Part shown: positions 22,794-34,955 of the stretch, one piece after another
Layout of the letters: each line of letters begins with the position of its first letter
Position numbering within the stretch: position 1 is the stretch's first letter
Assembly (NCBI GenBank): GCA_019925095.2
Contig: CM034411.1
Coordinates: forward strand, 14,818,001-14,882,000
Direction: 5' to 3'
DNA from: Dendrolimus kikuchii
Taxonomy: Eukaryota; Arthropoda; Insecta; Lepidoptera; Lasiocampidae
Length of the DNA stretch: 64,000 nucleotides
The notes under the pieces: generated by a model
Told to the model about the DNA's origin: nothing
The model's input: only the letters and a program-made list of their open reading frames with translations
The model's database searches: none
Translations under genes and position numbers: made by a program

Positions 22794-22811
22794 AAAGTAT
22801 TAAAACTTTTA

Positions 22812-22995
22812 CAGATGATAGGGCATTTTCCCATCTGGATTGCTACCACCCCTGATATAGGGTATGCTGCCATAACAACCTTGAGCTATGTTTGAGCATT
22901 AGTACCCTGTTCTAGTCCCTCTTTCAAGGCTGGCAGCACCTTTGGTGTTGCAAATATCCATAGGCGACAATAACCGCTTTCCATCATGTGGACAA
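22812..22995 (+). mobile_element. SINE-like family P, partial and diverged
   Basis: Contains GGGCATTTTCCCATCTGG, AACAACCTTGAG and CTTTGGTGTTGCAAAT in family order. Both ends are missing. Confidence 0.6.
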
Positions 22996-23024
22996 TCTGT
23001 GTTTCTGCTGTATACACAAGAAGT

Positions 23025-23276
23025 TTTTTTTAATAATAATAATAATCGGCAGACAAACACACATATCGTATATATCCAAATTAAGCACGTGACGCTTGTG
23101 TTATGGGTAATATACAACGGACTATTCTGGTGCCAATCCCAGACACCCAGACCTTAGTAAATTATGGAAAAAATATATTTCCGAAATGTACTATACCAGG
23201 AATTGAACCCGGAGTCTCTGCGTCGCAGTGACGAAGGCCGGCAAAGGCTTAGCCCGCTCAACCACAGAGGCCGTCT
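23025..23276 (-). mobile_element. tRNA-derived SINE, family T1
   Basis: On the minus strand the head reads GGCCTCTGTGGTTGAGCGGG, containing a perfect match to the A-box pattern TRGYNNARNNGG (TGGTTGAGCGGG). About 50 bases on, GGGTTCAATTCC matches the B box. The body continues to an (ATT)n/A-rich 3' end at the left. It is not a functional tRNA gene, because no cloverleaf beyond the head is evident. Confidence 0.8.
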
Positions 23277-23820
23277 AAAAGTGTGGATAACATATGGCAC
23301 AGTTATCATAGTTAGTTATAATAGTTAAATTAATTACAGAACTATTTTAATCTCAAACATGTGTCTACCTACAAATAAAATGATAAAGTTGGCCATGGAT
23401 GAAAAAATTTAAGTTTTATAAAATATAATACTATTGTACTTTGATATCTCACAGTTAGTTAAAATTAAGTGATTATTGTCTCTTACTAATATTATGTAAG
23501 AAATATCATATAATAAGATATTTATGTAGTTAAACACAGTCCCTGACATGTTATGGGTGATCTGTATCACCATACATGTACTTGTAAGCTCTGAGGACTA
23601 CCACCCTTTTGTAAAATAAATAAAACAACAAGACAACTTTTCCATATTGCATGGAAAGTATTAGGGATCAATCAAACATAATAATTACTCATAAATCAAA
23701 CACACACATTGTATATTCCCTAGATTGTTGACTTTGAACAATCAAATCATCTGAAAGTCAGAAGGTTTGTCTGTCATCTAGATCCCTGAGAAGGCTGAGA
23801 ATGAGTTTTCTGCATACTGC
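23277..23820. other. no gene recognised
   Basis: AT-rich non-coding sequence with no repeat boundary that I can see. Confidence 0.4.
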
Positions 23821-23839
23821 ACCAAAATTATGATTTATT

Positions 23840-24490
23840 TTAGATTATGCTGAGGCCTGCTATCTTGACTTAACCATCAACCAGCTAAATAAACTTGAGT
23901 GACTTCAGAATTTTTGTATTAAGTTCATATTTGGCTTGCGAAAATATTACCATGGCTCTAAATTTCATGAAGAACTCAAGTGGCTCCCTATTTACTTTCA
24001 CTGGAATACTCACATTCTCACACTACTTTATAACATATTATTTACTCCTAGTAGTCTTCCTTACCTTAAGGAACATTTTGAATTTTTTTGCCTTTCTACT
24101 TTCCACAATTTGTGCACTCATACATATCATAAACTCACTACACCTGCACACACTTCATTTTATGATAACTCTTTTACAGTACAGGCTATCAAACTTTGAG
24201 ATTTGCCGCATTTTATTATAAGAGAGCCAAGACATTGCTTAAGAAAGCACTCAGAAAACACTACTTTTTCTTAAATAATCATGCCTAAATCTTATAAAAG
24301 AGACTAAATAATATATATCTTATAAATATGTTTGTATGTTTTTAATTAATAAAGAATTTAAGTATGTGTATTTAATTTATAAAATATATTAGTTTAGGTA
24401 TGCCTGTTTAAGTTTTACCTCATAATCTGCAAGGTTAGGGTAAATTATTCCTTAAGTTAGGTTGCCTGGAAGAGATTGCATTAAGGGTTA
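23840..24490 (+). pseudogene. LINE reverse transcriptase C-terminus and 3' UTR, decayed
   Basis: Translates as DYAEACYLDLTINQLNKLE, stop, LQNFCIKFIFGLRKYYHG, ELKWLPI, then SFYDNSFTVQAIKL, stop. The first stop (TGA) probably replaced an Arg codon and the last probably replaced Trp in the usual KLWN motif. This is the post-RT tail of a Jockey/CR1-like LINE. A 3' UTR with GGTTGCCTGGAAGAGATTGC follows. The same protein segment occurs on the minus strand at about 60 kb. Confidence 0.65.
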
Positions 24491-27060
24491 TCATGGTGGG
24501 TCTGGTTTGGTACAAATTTGTTTTAACGCTTGCCGTCACTCTCTCGCTATCGCAACAACATATTTGGCATAAATTTATGCTTGAATTTAAAACGAAATTA
24601 TTTATTGTTGTTGACTCACTCTGTTTATATAGGATTTGTATGAAAGAAAAATTTCACTTGGGTATATATACAATTAAATGTTACGATGCAGTCATTTGAA
24701 GTGTACACCTGAAGCTGATACTAGGTCTTCATTATAAGGCAGGAACATTTGATGCACAAGGTTATTGCAAATTAAAAACAACAAAATTTACTTTGATCTG
24801 AGTATTGTTCATATCAGTCATAGTGCTGCTACTTATTTTTTAACCAATACAGAAAGAATAATAAGTATAGGGGCTGTGGCATAGATATGAAACCCTTTTA
24901 TTTATTTGAGATATAAAGTGAACGTAAAAATCTGTTCATAATAAATGAATGGCATCCTATAACTATACCCCACCCATGAGTAACATTAATAGATCAATTC
25001 TAAGTTCTTTTTGTTGTTCTTTCTGAGTAACAAATTCATTAAATCTTTGTGTGTGTAATATACACTTCATCAAGCATTTGAATGAAGACAATGAAACATT
25101 TCATAAAAATCTACCCAAAGAGGTTAAGTAACACTAAAGCAATTATATAAAAAATGGGAAAACCCTAACAGGACTACAGGATAATGTTATATTTTATATC
25201 TTTGTTACACTCTTAGTTGCCTCAATAGTTCCATCTCACTTACACTTAATTAGTCACAGGTCAATAATCATTGTATTTTCCACTGATTTTGTTATGACTG
25301 AAATAAATGTAAGGTGACTACTTTCCTAAATAAGATGAAAATAAAGGTGTTGGCCAAAAACTCAAATCATCCACACATACAAAATTACGATTATATTTGA
25401 CTTATTTTTCATGGATAACAGACTTAGAATTCAAAATACCTACAAATAGCCTCCTAAAAGATATTTATTCTTGAAAAATATATAAAGAAATTCAAAATTG
25501 ATTGAATCGATGTCGCCCTCTAGCAACAGGGCTGTGCCTATAGCACGATTTGTATATATAGCTAACAAGACCTACATAGTAATACACACCGCTTTTCCAA
25601 TGAATGTTCAATATCCTGTCATCCAGTGATCGACAATGAGAATCTAGTGCTTTGTACACGTCCTACATGACCCTATTCGCTCAATAACATACACGTATCG
25701 AGCCTTGATTACTTTTACGCAACGTACAACGCCGGTAAAAAATTAAGCATCCACCCATATGAAAGCACCATCGAATGAAGCGGTAGTCGACGGTCTCTCA
25801 TGTATAATCTACGATAATAGTAATCCACAATACGATTACAAGATATGAGCAGAGGAATAGCTACAGATTAGCCAAAATGAAGCTAGAACTTTACCCTTCT
25901 GTAGTAATGTCCCTTCGATCGTCGCTCCTGCGGTTCTCGGAGGCTTCTTATATCACCATTAAGACTGGGTTTTCAATTTTTGGCACATTTTGAATATCAA
26001 CAACTGCACTGCACTATAAAAAGTATTTTTCACTAGTTTTTACGCGGAACAATTCCAAATTCACTTTTCATACACCCTCAAGATCTTTCCTTTTCACGGC
26101 CATTTGCAAATTGCGTCAAAGTTCCTGAATCGTGATTGGTCCATTCTGCGCTACTGTCGATAGCTTCAGTAATGCCACCTAATGGTGGAATATGAAACCA
26201 AAAATTGTGCTTAACAATTATAGATTCTATTTAGCTGAGTTAAAAGCTTTTGGAACTCTATTGAAAAGCATTTATGTCCTTTAGTTACGAAAAAGATAGG
26301 GTGCGGTAGGCTTTCGAAACCCCCGTGACGTCAAACTGGGCGTGAAATATATAATGCGGGAAATACAAAGTTATAATTTTGCAATAAAATTATTGATATA
26401 AAAATTAATGTGTCATAGTGTATAACAAATTTTACAAAAATATATTTGTAAAATTAAAATTAGATTTTTATTTATGAAAGAGATTATTTCCAAGAACGGG
26501 ATTAGTTGGACCATTATAATAACCTGACCATAATGTCTTGAAAGAGTTTTTTTTTCTGGCAATATTCTATTTTATCCATATTCATAAGTCAAGATCAGTG
26601 AATCATAAAAAAAGCGAATTTATCCATGTTATTTTTATTTAACGTTGACCCGCGTCTAAACTCCTCTAGAAAATCACTAAATACGTTTGTAACAATACTA
26701 AGTTTCACGTGAGCGGCGATTTTTAAGGATTACCAGTGGAATTTGAAGCAAAAGTCTTTTCGTTATAATTCTATGATATTTAGTTAGTTTAGCTTTTTTA
26801 AATGAAATAATTGTTTTGTTAACTCATTATTATTAAAGTAAACATCATAGGCTAAGTTGACAAAATGCGTACGTCGTAACTAAATCAACTTGATACTTGC
26901 ACGATGTTTTGTATCTTATTAAACATTATTAGTAAGTATCGAAATTACTCTTGACCTAATATTGGAGTTGCTAGAGTTTAGAATAACTTCTGAAAGTAGC
27001 GCCCTTATTATTTTCTATTTTATTTTGCCATCCTGTACTACCTCTACACCCAGAAATCAA
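24491..27060. other. long stretch without recognised genes
   Basis: Mostly unique-looking AT-rich DNA. A block at about 24,605-24,650 (CTCACTCTGTTTATATAGGA) recurs near 45,060. The part from 25,500 to 26,170 is less AT-rich and could include a promoter or UTR, but no ORF, splice pattern or motif supports a gene. Confidence 0.35.
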
Positions 27061-27061
27061 G

Positions 27062-28125
27062 CGTAAAGGTGTGTGCATATTACAAGTTGCAGCTGACGGC
27101 GGCTGAGGGGCGTGGCTTGCAACGTATCTAGATAAGGAAAGTCCATTGAAGTGTGCACACATTATAAGTCATAAGTTACGGACGTGACCTTAAGCGTTCG
27201 GACGTCCTAGGAGAGTGTGTTACGGTTCTGGTATGCATACTGTTCGGACCCGCACGTCAGCCGCGGCGGACGGACGCGTCCCGTAATGTGTAGGTACCTT
27301 AATTCTACTATATTTGAAATATTTTACTCTTTGTGACTCTTTTAATTCAAAGCCAAAAGTAGATCAATATTGAACATTAAAACAAACACCTATTTAATGA
27401 CCGACTAATATTTACAAATTGTCCATATAAATAAGTAAATAGTTCTTTGCAAAGCTCAATCCAAGGAAAACTTTCTTGTATAATAGCCTTCTTCTTCTGA
27501 GCGTTGACTAGCGTCTAAAGACCTATAATCTGAGGGTCTAGGTTGGGGTTCAGTATGGGAAGTGATCTATGAATACACTTTAGTTTCTGAAACCAAGATA
27601 TATTCTAACATGAATATTGTTAATTTTTGTTATTTTGGTTTTTTAGGTCTGGTAAAAAAAATATTTATTGTATTTTATTCAATTTTGGCTCGACACGATT
27701 TATGCATCCAGCCAGAGCCACGTGGTAAAACAAAGACGTTTAAAAAGGCCCCCCACACCTTGTATGACGCGTCCGTCGAACGCGTCCTAACAATATGCAA
27801 ACCAGAACCTTAACACACTCTCTAGATTGCTTTAGGACGTTCGAACGCTGAAGGTCGGGTCCGCGACTAACGGCTGAAGGTGCCCACACATTACGTGACG
27901 CGTCAGTCGGATAAGTGCGTCAGACGCCTCCGAACAATATGCACACCAGAACCCTAACACACACTCCAGATTGCTTTATTAGGATGTCCAAACGCTCAAG
28001 GTCATGCCCACGACTTATGACTTACAATGTGTGCACATTTCAATGGATTTTCCTTATATCCAGATATATTGTAAGCCATACCCCTCAGCCGCAACCGTCA
28101 GTCGCGACTTTTATTATGCACATAT
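27062..28125. repeat. composite inverted and direct repeats of about 180 bp
   Basis: The block 27,067-27,245 (motifs AAGTCCATTGAAGTGTGCAC, GACGTGACCTTAAGCG) is repeated in reverse orientation at about 27,945-28,120. A third, partial copy lies in direct orientation at 27,758-27,945. The spacer 27,300-27,740 is AT-rich. The layout suggests a foldback DNA transposon, but no transposase is present. Confidence 0.6.
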
Positions 28126-28173
28126 CATTATTACAACATTATTGTCATAATATTATGACATAATTATTGTCAT

Positions 28174-28815
28174 AGTGGACGCGTTCCGCTAGTCCGTCAC
28201 AACGCCCAAAATGCTCTGTTAGTCGTTCCACATGGCGACCAGGTCGTTATGATCGTGGCGAAAACGTCACTAATGACGTCATTTTCGATCACACAGCGCT
28301 CACAGGCTACATCCCATTAGGGACTCACAACGATCACATTCACGACCGCGATTTATCCCGTTTCACTTGCTTGCCGGCGTTACAATCGTAAACCCAAGTG
28401 AAACGGTTATTCGACCCACCTCTTGACATGGGTCGTTGTGAGCGTTGTGTGATCGAAAATGATGACGTCATTAGTGACGTTTCCGCCACGACCATAACGA
28501 CCGCGGTCGCCTCGAATGGCTGGTGGAATAGCTAACGGAGCATTTTGGGCGTTGTGAGCTACTAGTGGAACGCTCTGAGAATGACCCATGTCAACGAGGT
28601 GGGTCGAAGTAGGAGCATTAATTCTCTCTATCGATTGACCTTGAAAAAGGCGCGATTTTCAAATCAACCAATGACATTGAGTGTTTCGTCGTTTATGACA
28701 TCAATAATCCATTCCACTAGAGTTTATGATTGTAACGTCCGCAAGTAAGTGGAACGGGAAAAATCACGACCGTGAACGACGTTTGATCCTCATGTGGAAC
28801 GTAGCCAATGTCAAT
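28174..28815. mobile_element. palindromic element with about 130-bp arms
   Basis: The arms 28,174-28,303 and 28,437-28,575 are imperfect reverse complements around a 133-bp spacer. Each contains ACGTCACTAATGACGTCA or its reverse and a CACAACGCCCAAAATGCT block. Related sequence continues to about 28,815 (CATGTGGAACGTAGCC mirrors GTTCCACATGGCG). No ORF. A fragment lies at 21,830. Confidence 0.6.
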
Positions 28816-28840
28816 CATTTAAACATTTGATATATTTGAT

Positions 28841-29115
28841 AGAGTTTTTGGCGGGAACTGAAAGGAGATGTTGTGCTGTGCAGTTTTATTTTCTAAAAGT
28901 GTGTAAAATTACTCTAAAATGAACAATAGTTATAGGATATTGATAGTTTTCGAGTAGTAATTATGTGTTTTTGCGAGAAATGTGAACTATATAGCCAAAT
29001 GTGGCCATTCGAGTTTTCACAAGAACTGCGTTGAATGACGTCGATTGTAGCCTACAATACAACGGCGCCTGGCTTAAAAGCCTAGTTGCCAAGCCTTACA
29101 TATATAAAAAAAAAA
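28841..29115 (+). mobile_element. SINE-like family S, copy A
   Basis: Starts GAGTTTTTGGCGGGAACTG and ends with the inverted-repeat-like GGCTTAAAAGCCTAG and TTGCCAAGCC segment, then an A-rich tail. ATATATTTGATA flanks both ends (just before GAG and after the A run). I find no convincing A/B-box pair with normal spacing. Confidence 0.75.
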
Positions 29116-30413
29116 TATATTTGATATTGCTGTCAGACTGACAGAGATACAAAATTATCAAAGTTGTCAGTCTGTTGTCACAGAATCACAGATGTGTTGT
29201 TCTGGTGCTGTTTTATTATTATTTGGTATTCATTTAATTGACTAAATATTGAACGCAAATAAAGTGAACCTGTGTTATGTATTTGTGTTTTATATACGTT
29301 CCAGAATTCACGAAATCCTAATTCATTTAGGATATCCTGTGTAGTGTTTTTGATTGCGAATCTGCGAAGTATTAATTTCGGATTAACTCTATTTTGGTAA
29401 GTTTTATTGTATAGTTTCTTAAACTGATTACATAGACTTGCAGTGTTTAATTATTTCAATGAGCAACTTGTTTTACTATTGTTAGATTGCAATGTTCATA
29501 TTTGTTTTGCCGAGTTCTGCTTTTGTTTGTAACTACGTCTCATTGATATTGGTTTGAAAATGAAGAAATTACAGAATTAAATATTGGAACCCAGAGACAA
29601 ATGGTGAGGTACATAGTGATCTTAATGCAATTAAATAAAACTTTGTTAAAAATGTTTTACTTATTATAATCACAAAATAATAGACCTGATTTGGCAGTTC
29701 TCATTATAACATATTTAGGGACAAATTAAACAATTATCACGAGAAATAAATTAAAAATTATATGACTGTGATCATTTGATTTAATTACTTTTTGTGTCAC
29801 AAGTATTTGTACCTCACGAAATCGAGGTGGAGCACGAAAGTTTCTCTCATTGCCTTTTGTATACCGCATACATTTATCACGCATCACAATTAATCTAATA
29901 GCCAATTATTGAAATTTTTATTATTTCACCCATATAATACTTATTTAAACAAATTGTTTTCATTACAATTATATCGTATTATTTTTAGTAAAAATACATA
30001 AGTAGTCAAAGGTTTTATTAAATATATATACATAGTTTTTTTACTGTAACAATTTGATTTAATGAAATATAATAAACTTGTGGTAGCAACACCAAAATTA
30101 AAAATAAGACACATTTAAACATAAGTGTTTTTGGTATTTCACTGTAAATTAATACAACATTACAGAATCACTAAAAATTGCATGTTATTTCGGCATTTGG
30201 GGGAAAATAACAATTGAAATAGGTATGTTTTAGGACATTTTATACTTAATGTACCAGTAAAAAAATTAACTATATTATCAACCAAATAAATTAATTGCAA
30301 TTGGCATTCAGTTTTGTTGTATGTTCTATTAACTTTATTAAGTGTCAAATTGGGCTTCTTATTTTGTAATTATTATAAATGGACCAATTATATTTCTCCT
30401 TAAAGGCCCGTTG
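29116..30413. other. no gene recognised
   Basis: AT-rich. Around 29,100-29,400 there is mixed-composition sequence ending TTTTGGTAAGTTTTATT, which would fit a splice donor, but no exon can be supported. Confidence 0.35.
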
Positions 30414-30541
30414 CCATATCTCGCTATTCATTCACTTGCCTTACCATCTGTTGGGTTTTAACATTACTTGTATGGAGTGTATGTCAAATTTTAACCAATA
30501 GTAAGGCAAATGAAAAACTAGTACCGTATAGGAACCAGCCA
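30414..30541. mobile_element. PIF/Harbinger-like MITE, diverged
   Basis: The ends GGCCCGTTGCCATAT and TATAGGAACCAGCC are a diverged pair of the 9264-9404 type. The interior motifs CTTGCCTTACCATCT and AGTAAGGCAAATGAA mirror each other. Confidence 0.5.
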
Positions 30542-31625
30542 TACAAGAAAAATTGATTTTAGTCAGTGTCCTAAGCTGATCTATTGACGTGTAATTTTGA
30601 TGATAATATCGAGGGGTCCAAGGTTATTTGTTTTAAGCGACATTTGCGAGATTGTGTCGATAGAGGAGTTTGAAGTTTCAATGACCCACAAAAAGACTTC
30701 ATTAGTAAACTACATACTATATTTAAAAAAGAAAAAATCTGTAGTTTTTAGTTGGAAACGTGGTTCATTATAATTCCTTAAGTTTGAGACATTAGGACGC
30801 AAAAAAAACATCAAATCAATTCTGTCACAAAATGTCGCTTAAAACAAATAGCCTTTCACCCCTCGATATAGTATCAGTAAATAACTTATTTGCATTTGAG
30901 ATTGATGCTTTTCTGTTATTATAATGATTTTTTGTAGTATAGTAGTCTTAAGTTCTTTTATTTTAGTAATTAACATACCTGCAACTTATTCCAATGATAT
31001 GCATTTAAATTCTCATTGAGGAGCCTGCACTGCTTTGTAAATTTGAATTATCATGCATATTATGAAAATTACCATGTGCAATTACAATGGTTAAGCAAAA
31101 TGAAGTGATGTAAAATTTTCTTAAGTTTTGCGACTAGTATACATAATAAAACGAAGTTTTAACAGTTTTGAATGTGCTATGGTACAATAACGAAATTAAA
31201 ATTGTCGGAAAGCCTTCATTTAGGCACATAATTAATAAACAATACAATTACCTTAGAATATACACAGACTGCCTACTTTGCTAATATTATTATTGTAAAG
31301 TAATAGGGCACGTTGATAAACATGGAGGACAAACATATTAAGTGTCAATGAGTAATGTTAGTTTTATTAGGTTAAAAACTACAAAACGCCCCAGATAAAA
31401 CCGCCATGTTACATAAAGTAAACTACACTGATAAAGAGTGTTGAGACTGCTAAAGACAAATCTTTTTGTTGTAATTTAGTTCATTATTGGCAGGCAAAGG
31501 AAATAAATGTACAGCGTTGTCTGATGTATTCTTAAACAAATTTATGACAGCTGCGCAATGTTGTAGCTTGAAGAGAAGAAGCGGCGTAAGAAACTCTTCA
31601 TTTTCATTTTTTTTAATAAATAAAT
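30542..31625. other. no gene recognised
   Basis: AT-rich. Bases 31,117-31,200 (TTCTTAAGTTTTGCGACTAG, AATAAAACGAAGTTTTAAC) belong to the small repeat found at 60,125 and 9,904. Confidence 0.35.
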
Positions 31626-31629
31626 ATTA

Positions 31630-31935
31630 GATGATACACACTGATTGTATATCACCAAGTTAACCAAGTTACTTGTGTTATGGGTAATATACAACGGACG
31701 GGGTGGTCAAAGGTGTAACCGGTGACAAGGACAGTGGGTTAGGTTAGGTTATCTTTAGACTAAAGCCCACGAGCCGAGCGAGCGAAGCGAGCTACTGCCG
31801 CGGCAGCGGCCGGCGAGTGGCAGAACCGACTTTTCCATTTATGAAATTTACTATGCCACCAATCCAACTCAGAGCCTCTGTTTTGTAGTGAGGTTAGCTG
31901 ACAGAGGCTTAGCTTGCTCAACCACAATGGCCGTC
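31630..31935 (-). mobile_element. tRNA-derived SINE, family T1, with GC-rich insertion
   Basis: Matches 23,025-23,276 (TGTGTTATGGGTAATATACA, and the head TGGTTGAGCAAGC on the minus strand with a decayed A box). Between about 31,710 and 31,830 there is an extra GC-rich block (GAGCCGAGCGAGCGAAGCGA) not present in the other copy. Confidence 0.6.
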
Positions 31936-32810
31936 AATGTTCTTTTATATGTGCAAAATATTAGAATATATTTTAACATGTGTCTGCACTAGGGGTCCCA
32001 CCTTTTCTTGTAGAAAATATACTGTTTTTGTTTTTTAATCATAAAAATATAGACTTTTGGAAAAGTTAGGGAGAAAATAGTACACATTTCTTTTTTATTA
32101 ATAATATTGTATATTATTTATTTCATCACTAAATTTCCATGTGTATTTATTTATACTTTTTACTTTGGCCTAAAATTAAAAACTAGAACTAAATAAAAAA
32201 GGAGGGCATAATCCATATATAAATAAACCTAGCTTAAAAATGTATCAAGGCCCGTCCAGCCCCACCAGACCACTGTCGCTGGGCATTGTACCTAGAAGGC
32301 TGGCAGCATTGCCTCGCTGGATACAGAGGCTAATCCTTTGAGCGAGGTAAGCTCCAGCCTTCCGGTCTCTTGTTGTATCGACCAGACGTATTTTTATAGT
32401 GCATTTCATACTATATTATTTTTCTATAATATATAGTACAATTGGCTAAAATATAGTATATTTCGATTTATAGTAGGGTTAAGAACCCTAGTATGCATTC
32501 CTATTATGAAATGATATGTTATCTTTTCCTGAATTGTATTTTGTAATGATGCTCTTTGTTTGATTTCAATAACAAAGTTCAATGTACATTTCTAATTGAA
32601 AAAAGACAATATCAATTGTAAATATCACGATTTAAGGGTTATTATCCTTTGAAAGTATGTAGCCTTTGTTTGGATATCGCAATATTAGTCACAGGACTTT
32701 TGTGCTCAAGCTGCAAATACACTGAAGTGAAAAAGATCATTTGGAGAATGTCTTAATACTATAATCTAAACATAGGTGGAAACTAAAGTCATTTAAAAAA
32801 ATACTCATCT
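31936..32810. other. unassigned repeats, no gene
   Basis: Bases 32,245-32,390 form a GC-rich block (GGCTGGCAGCATTGCCTCGC) with no ORF. AAAATATAGTA blocks on both sides are shared with 11,250-11,680, which suggests an undefined element enclosing it. Confidence 0.35.
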
Positions 32811-33120
32811 TTGCAAGAATGGAGAAATGGTACAATATTCTGCGGCCGTTCGGCCTGTCCTAAGGCAGGACAAAGCAACCCACAGCCAGGTGGTGGGGTA
32901 TTTGCCCCACTGGATGGTTACCACTTTTGGTCTGGAGTATACCGCCATAACAACCTTGAGTTGTGTTCCGGCATTAGTGGTCAGGTTCCAGTTTCGCGTA
33001 CAAGGCCGGCAGCACATCGGCATGACCTCTGGTATTGTTAATGTCCAAAGGTGACGGTAACCACTTTCCATCACGGTTGGGCCGTGAGCCTGTCTGCTAT
33101 GCTTCAGCAATAAAAAAAGT
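32811..33120 (+). mobile_element. SINE-like family P, diverged near-full-length copy
   Basis: Contains the order GGAGAAATGGTACAATATTC, CCACAGCCAGGTGGTGGGG, AACAACCTTGAGTTGTGTTC and the tail AGCAATAAAAAAAG. The start has changed (TTGCAAGAATGG). Confidence 0.7.
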
Positions 33121-33279
33121 TAAATGTTGTCAAAAACAGTATGTATATTTAGGTGTAATTTCGTAGCTACTCAAGGAATATAAGTATTCGCCTTAAGCGT
33201 GCGAGCAAAAAACAATTGAGTGTCAAAAAATATTCACTAACGATTTCCCTTAATAGATAGATAGCAGCAGTACATTGAT

Positions 33280-33371
33280 AACAACTTTGGTGTTACAAAT
33301 GTCCATAGACGACGGTAACCGCTTCCCATCATGTGGCGTCCGCCTCTCTGCTGATCTCATGCAATAAAAAT
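33280..33371 (+). mobile_element. SINE-like family P, 3' fragment
   Basis: The last roughly 90 bases of the unit: CTTTGGTGTTACAAATGTCC through CATGCAATAAAAATAAA. Confidence 0.65.
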
Positions 33372-33434
33372 AAATTAACTACTAAAAATAAATTAATCAC
33401 ATTTTTAAATAAAACCTTGTAATAAATTAAATAC

Positions 33435-33896
33435 TGTTACGAGTTACAGGGCTCGAATTAAAATCCCATTGGAATTATTATAGAATTTATTAGAACTATA
33501 CAAACACATATAACACAGGTACAAATATAATTGAACACAACCAGTGCCAACACGCGTAAAATCGGTTACTAAATAGATAATCGAATGTACCCAAGTCTCT
33601 CCTTGATCGTGATTCTCGCTCGACTGCCGATTTCTCCATTGGGCCATTGCTTTATACTGCACTGATACAATATGTCTGCCCGACCGAATTTCTTAGAATC
33701 AGTTTGACATATCTGGCTAATGACTACCATAAAAGATTATAATACACAATGGACTATTTTTCTAATCGCAAATTTTAAACACGAAGTAAACAAAAGAAGA
33801 CAGTCATAAATAGTTTCAATGTTATTAGCTCAAACGCCGGCGGGTAATAAATGTGCTTTGTCGTCTACAGGTATGCAGGCGGCCCAAATTGTAACA
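33435..33896 (-). mobile_element. solo LTR-like element, family L2, with 4-bp TSD
   Basis: The ends TGTTAC and GTAACA form the short inverted repeat typical of LTRs, and ATAC is duplicated on both sides (33431-33434 and 33897-33900). On the minus strand a GTATAAAG box is followed by a downstream AATAAA-like region, as in a U3-R-U5 layout. It is homologous to 58,959-59,475. There is no internal retroviral-type coding sequence next to it. Confidence 0.7.
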
Positions 33897-34535
33897 ATAC
33901 TAAAAATGGACAATTACATTTCTGAGTACCAAATTACTATACGGGGTTTTCTGGTTTATACTGCTTTTTTACCTTGCTACTTGGTCTGTCGTCGTAGATA
34001 GACTGATGGGTTAACGCGTTATTTTAGAGATGCGATTATGTTATTAATTTTGAATACCGTTAAATATTGATAGATAACGTACGAGCATGTATAAACATCA
34101 ATGTAGCTCCTTGTTAACGGCGTTATTTTTAACGCATTTGGCAACAGTCGATAATTTTAACATTATCCCAGATGGAGTCTGAGCGTTACGAAATCTATAT
34201 AATAGGTATAATAAATCTGTAGAGGAGGGTCGAATTCGGAGAGGTCGAATCGAAAAAGGGGTACAAAGTTTTTGCTTCACGTATTAATATAATGATTAAT
34301 TGTTTAGGTTTAAGTTTATGATGAACGATAAAGAGTTTTCATTCATTCATTCATTCAATTCGAGAGCTCGTAACCTCTGTAACCTTGAGTGGAAAACGTC
34401 CCCTTCACTAGTCAACGAACGTTTAGATTAACAAACTGCGAACGCTTGTAACCTCTTATCCGATTGCAAAACTGGCAATCGCAAATGTTTTATAAGTCAG
34501 TCGCCCGCCGTGGTGGTCTTTTTAGGACCGGTTCA
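33897..34535. other. no gene recognised
   Basis: AT-rich sequence with a short ATTC repeat near 34,340. No supported feature. Confidence 0.4.
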
Positions 34536-34940
34536 CATCAAATGTCTTAATCGATAGTGCTGGGATGAATTTTATACGTGGAAAGTAGAACTGTGGCGTA
34601 ATTATATTGATTACAACTCTTAATTAATCTTATATTGATTACAGCTCATCTCTGGTGGTAAGGCACCCTGCCTTACCACCAGAGATGAGCTGTACAGCTA
34701 TGCTGCGAGAATGTAAAAGTTACGCTTCCAAAGATGTGCTATGAAAATGCGCTGCCGCATTTCGGTGACAAACGCGCCCCTACGACCATCCATAGCACGC
34801 ATCCTTTAATATAAAAAACTTAGCTTAGTTGAATCAGTTCCTACCAGTGCTATGTGGACCAATGAATATGAATGGTGGAAATCAAACATATCTATAGCAA
34901 CGTTGCATAGTACATCTCTGGTGGAAAAGCAACCTTAGGG
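34536..34940. mobile_element. possible MITE carrying a perfect hairpin
   Basis: Arms 34641-34665 and 34669-34693 are exact reverse complements of 25 bases around a CCC loop. A further CATCTCTGGTGG appears at about 34,912, in the same orientation as the left arm. The outer termini are not resolved. Confidence 0.5.
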
Positions 34941-34955
34941 TCGGCTCGATCGATG

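Noticed and set aside
23200..23276. tRNA-like sequence with good A and B boxes
   Set aside because: Head of a SINE, because the same head and body recur at 31.9 kb and, in decayed form, 37.7 kb. Not a tRNA gene.
23895..24221. 108-codon frame with hydrophobic segments that could look like a membrane protein
   Set aside because: Out-of-frame reading of the decayed LINE C-terminus, whose true frame gives recognisable LINE motifs.
29380..29405. splice-donor-like TTTTGGTAAGTTTT suggesting a host 5' UTR exon
   Set aside because: No coding exon, acceptor or promoter evidence to accompany it. One site is not enough in AT-rich DNA.
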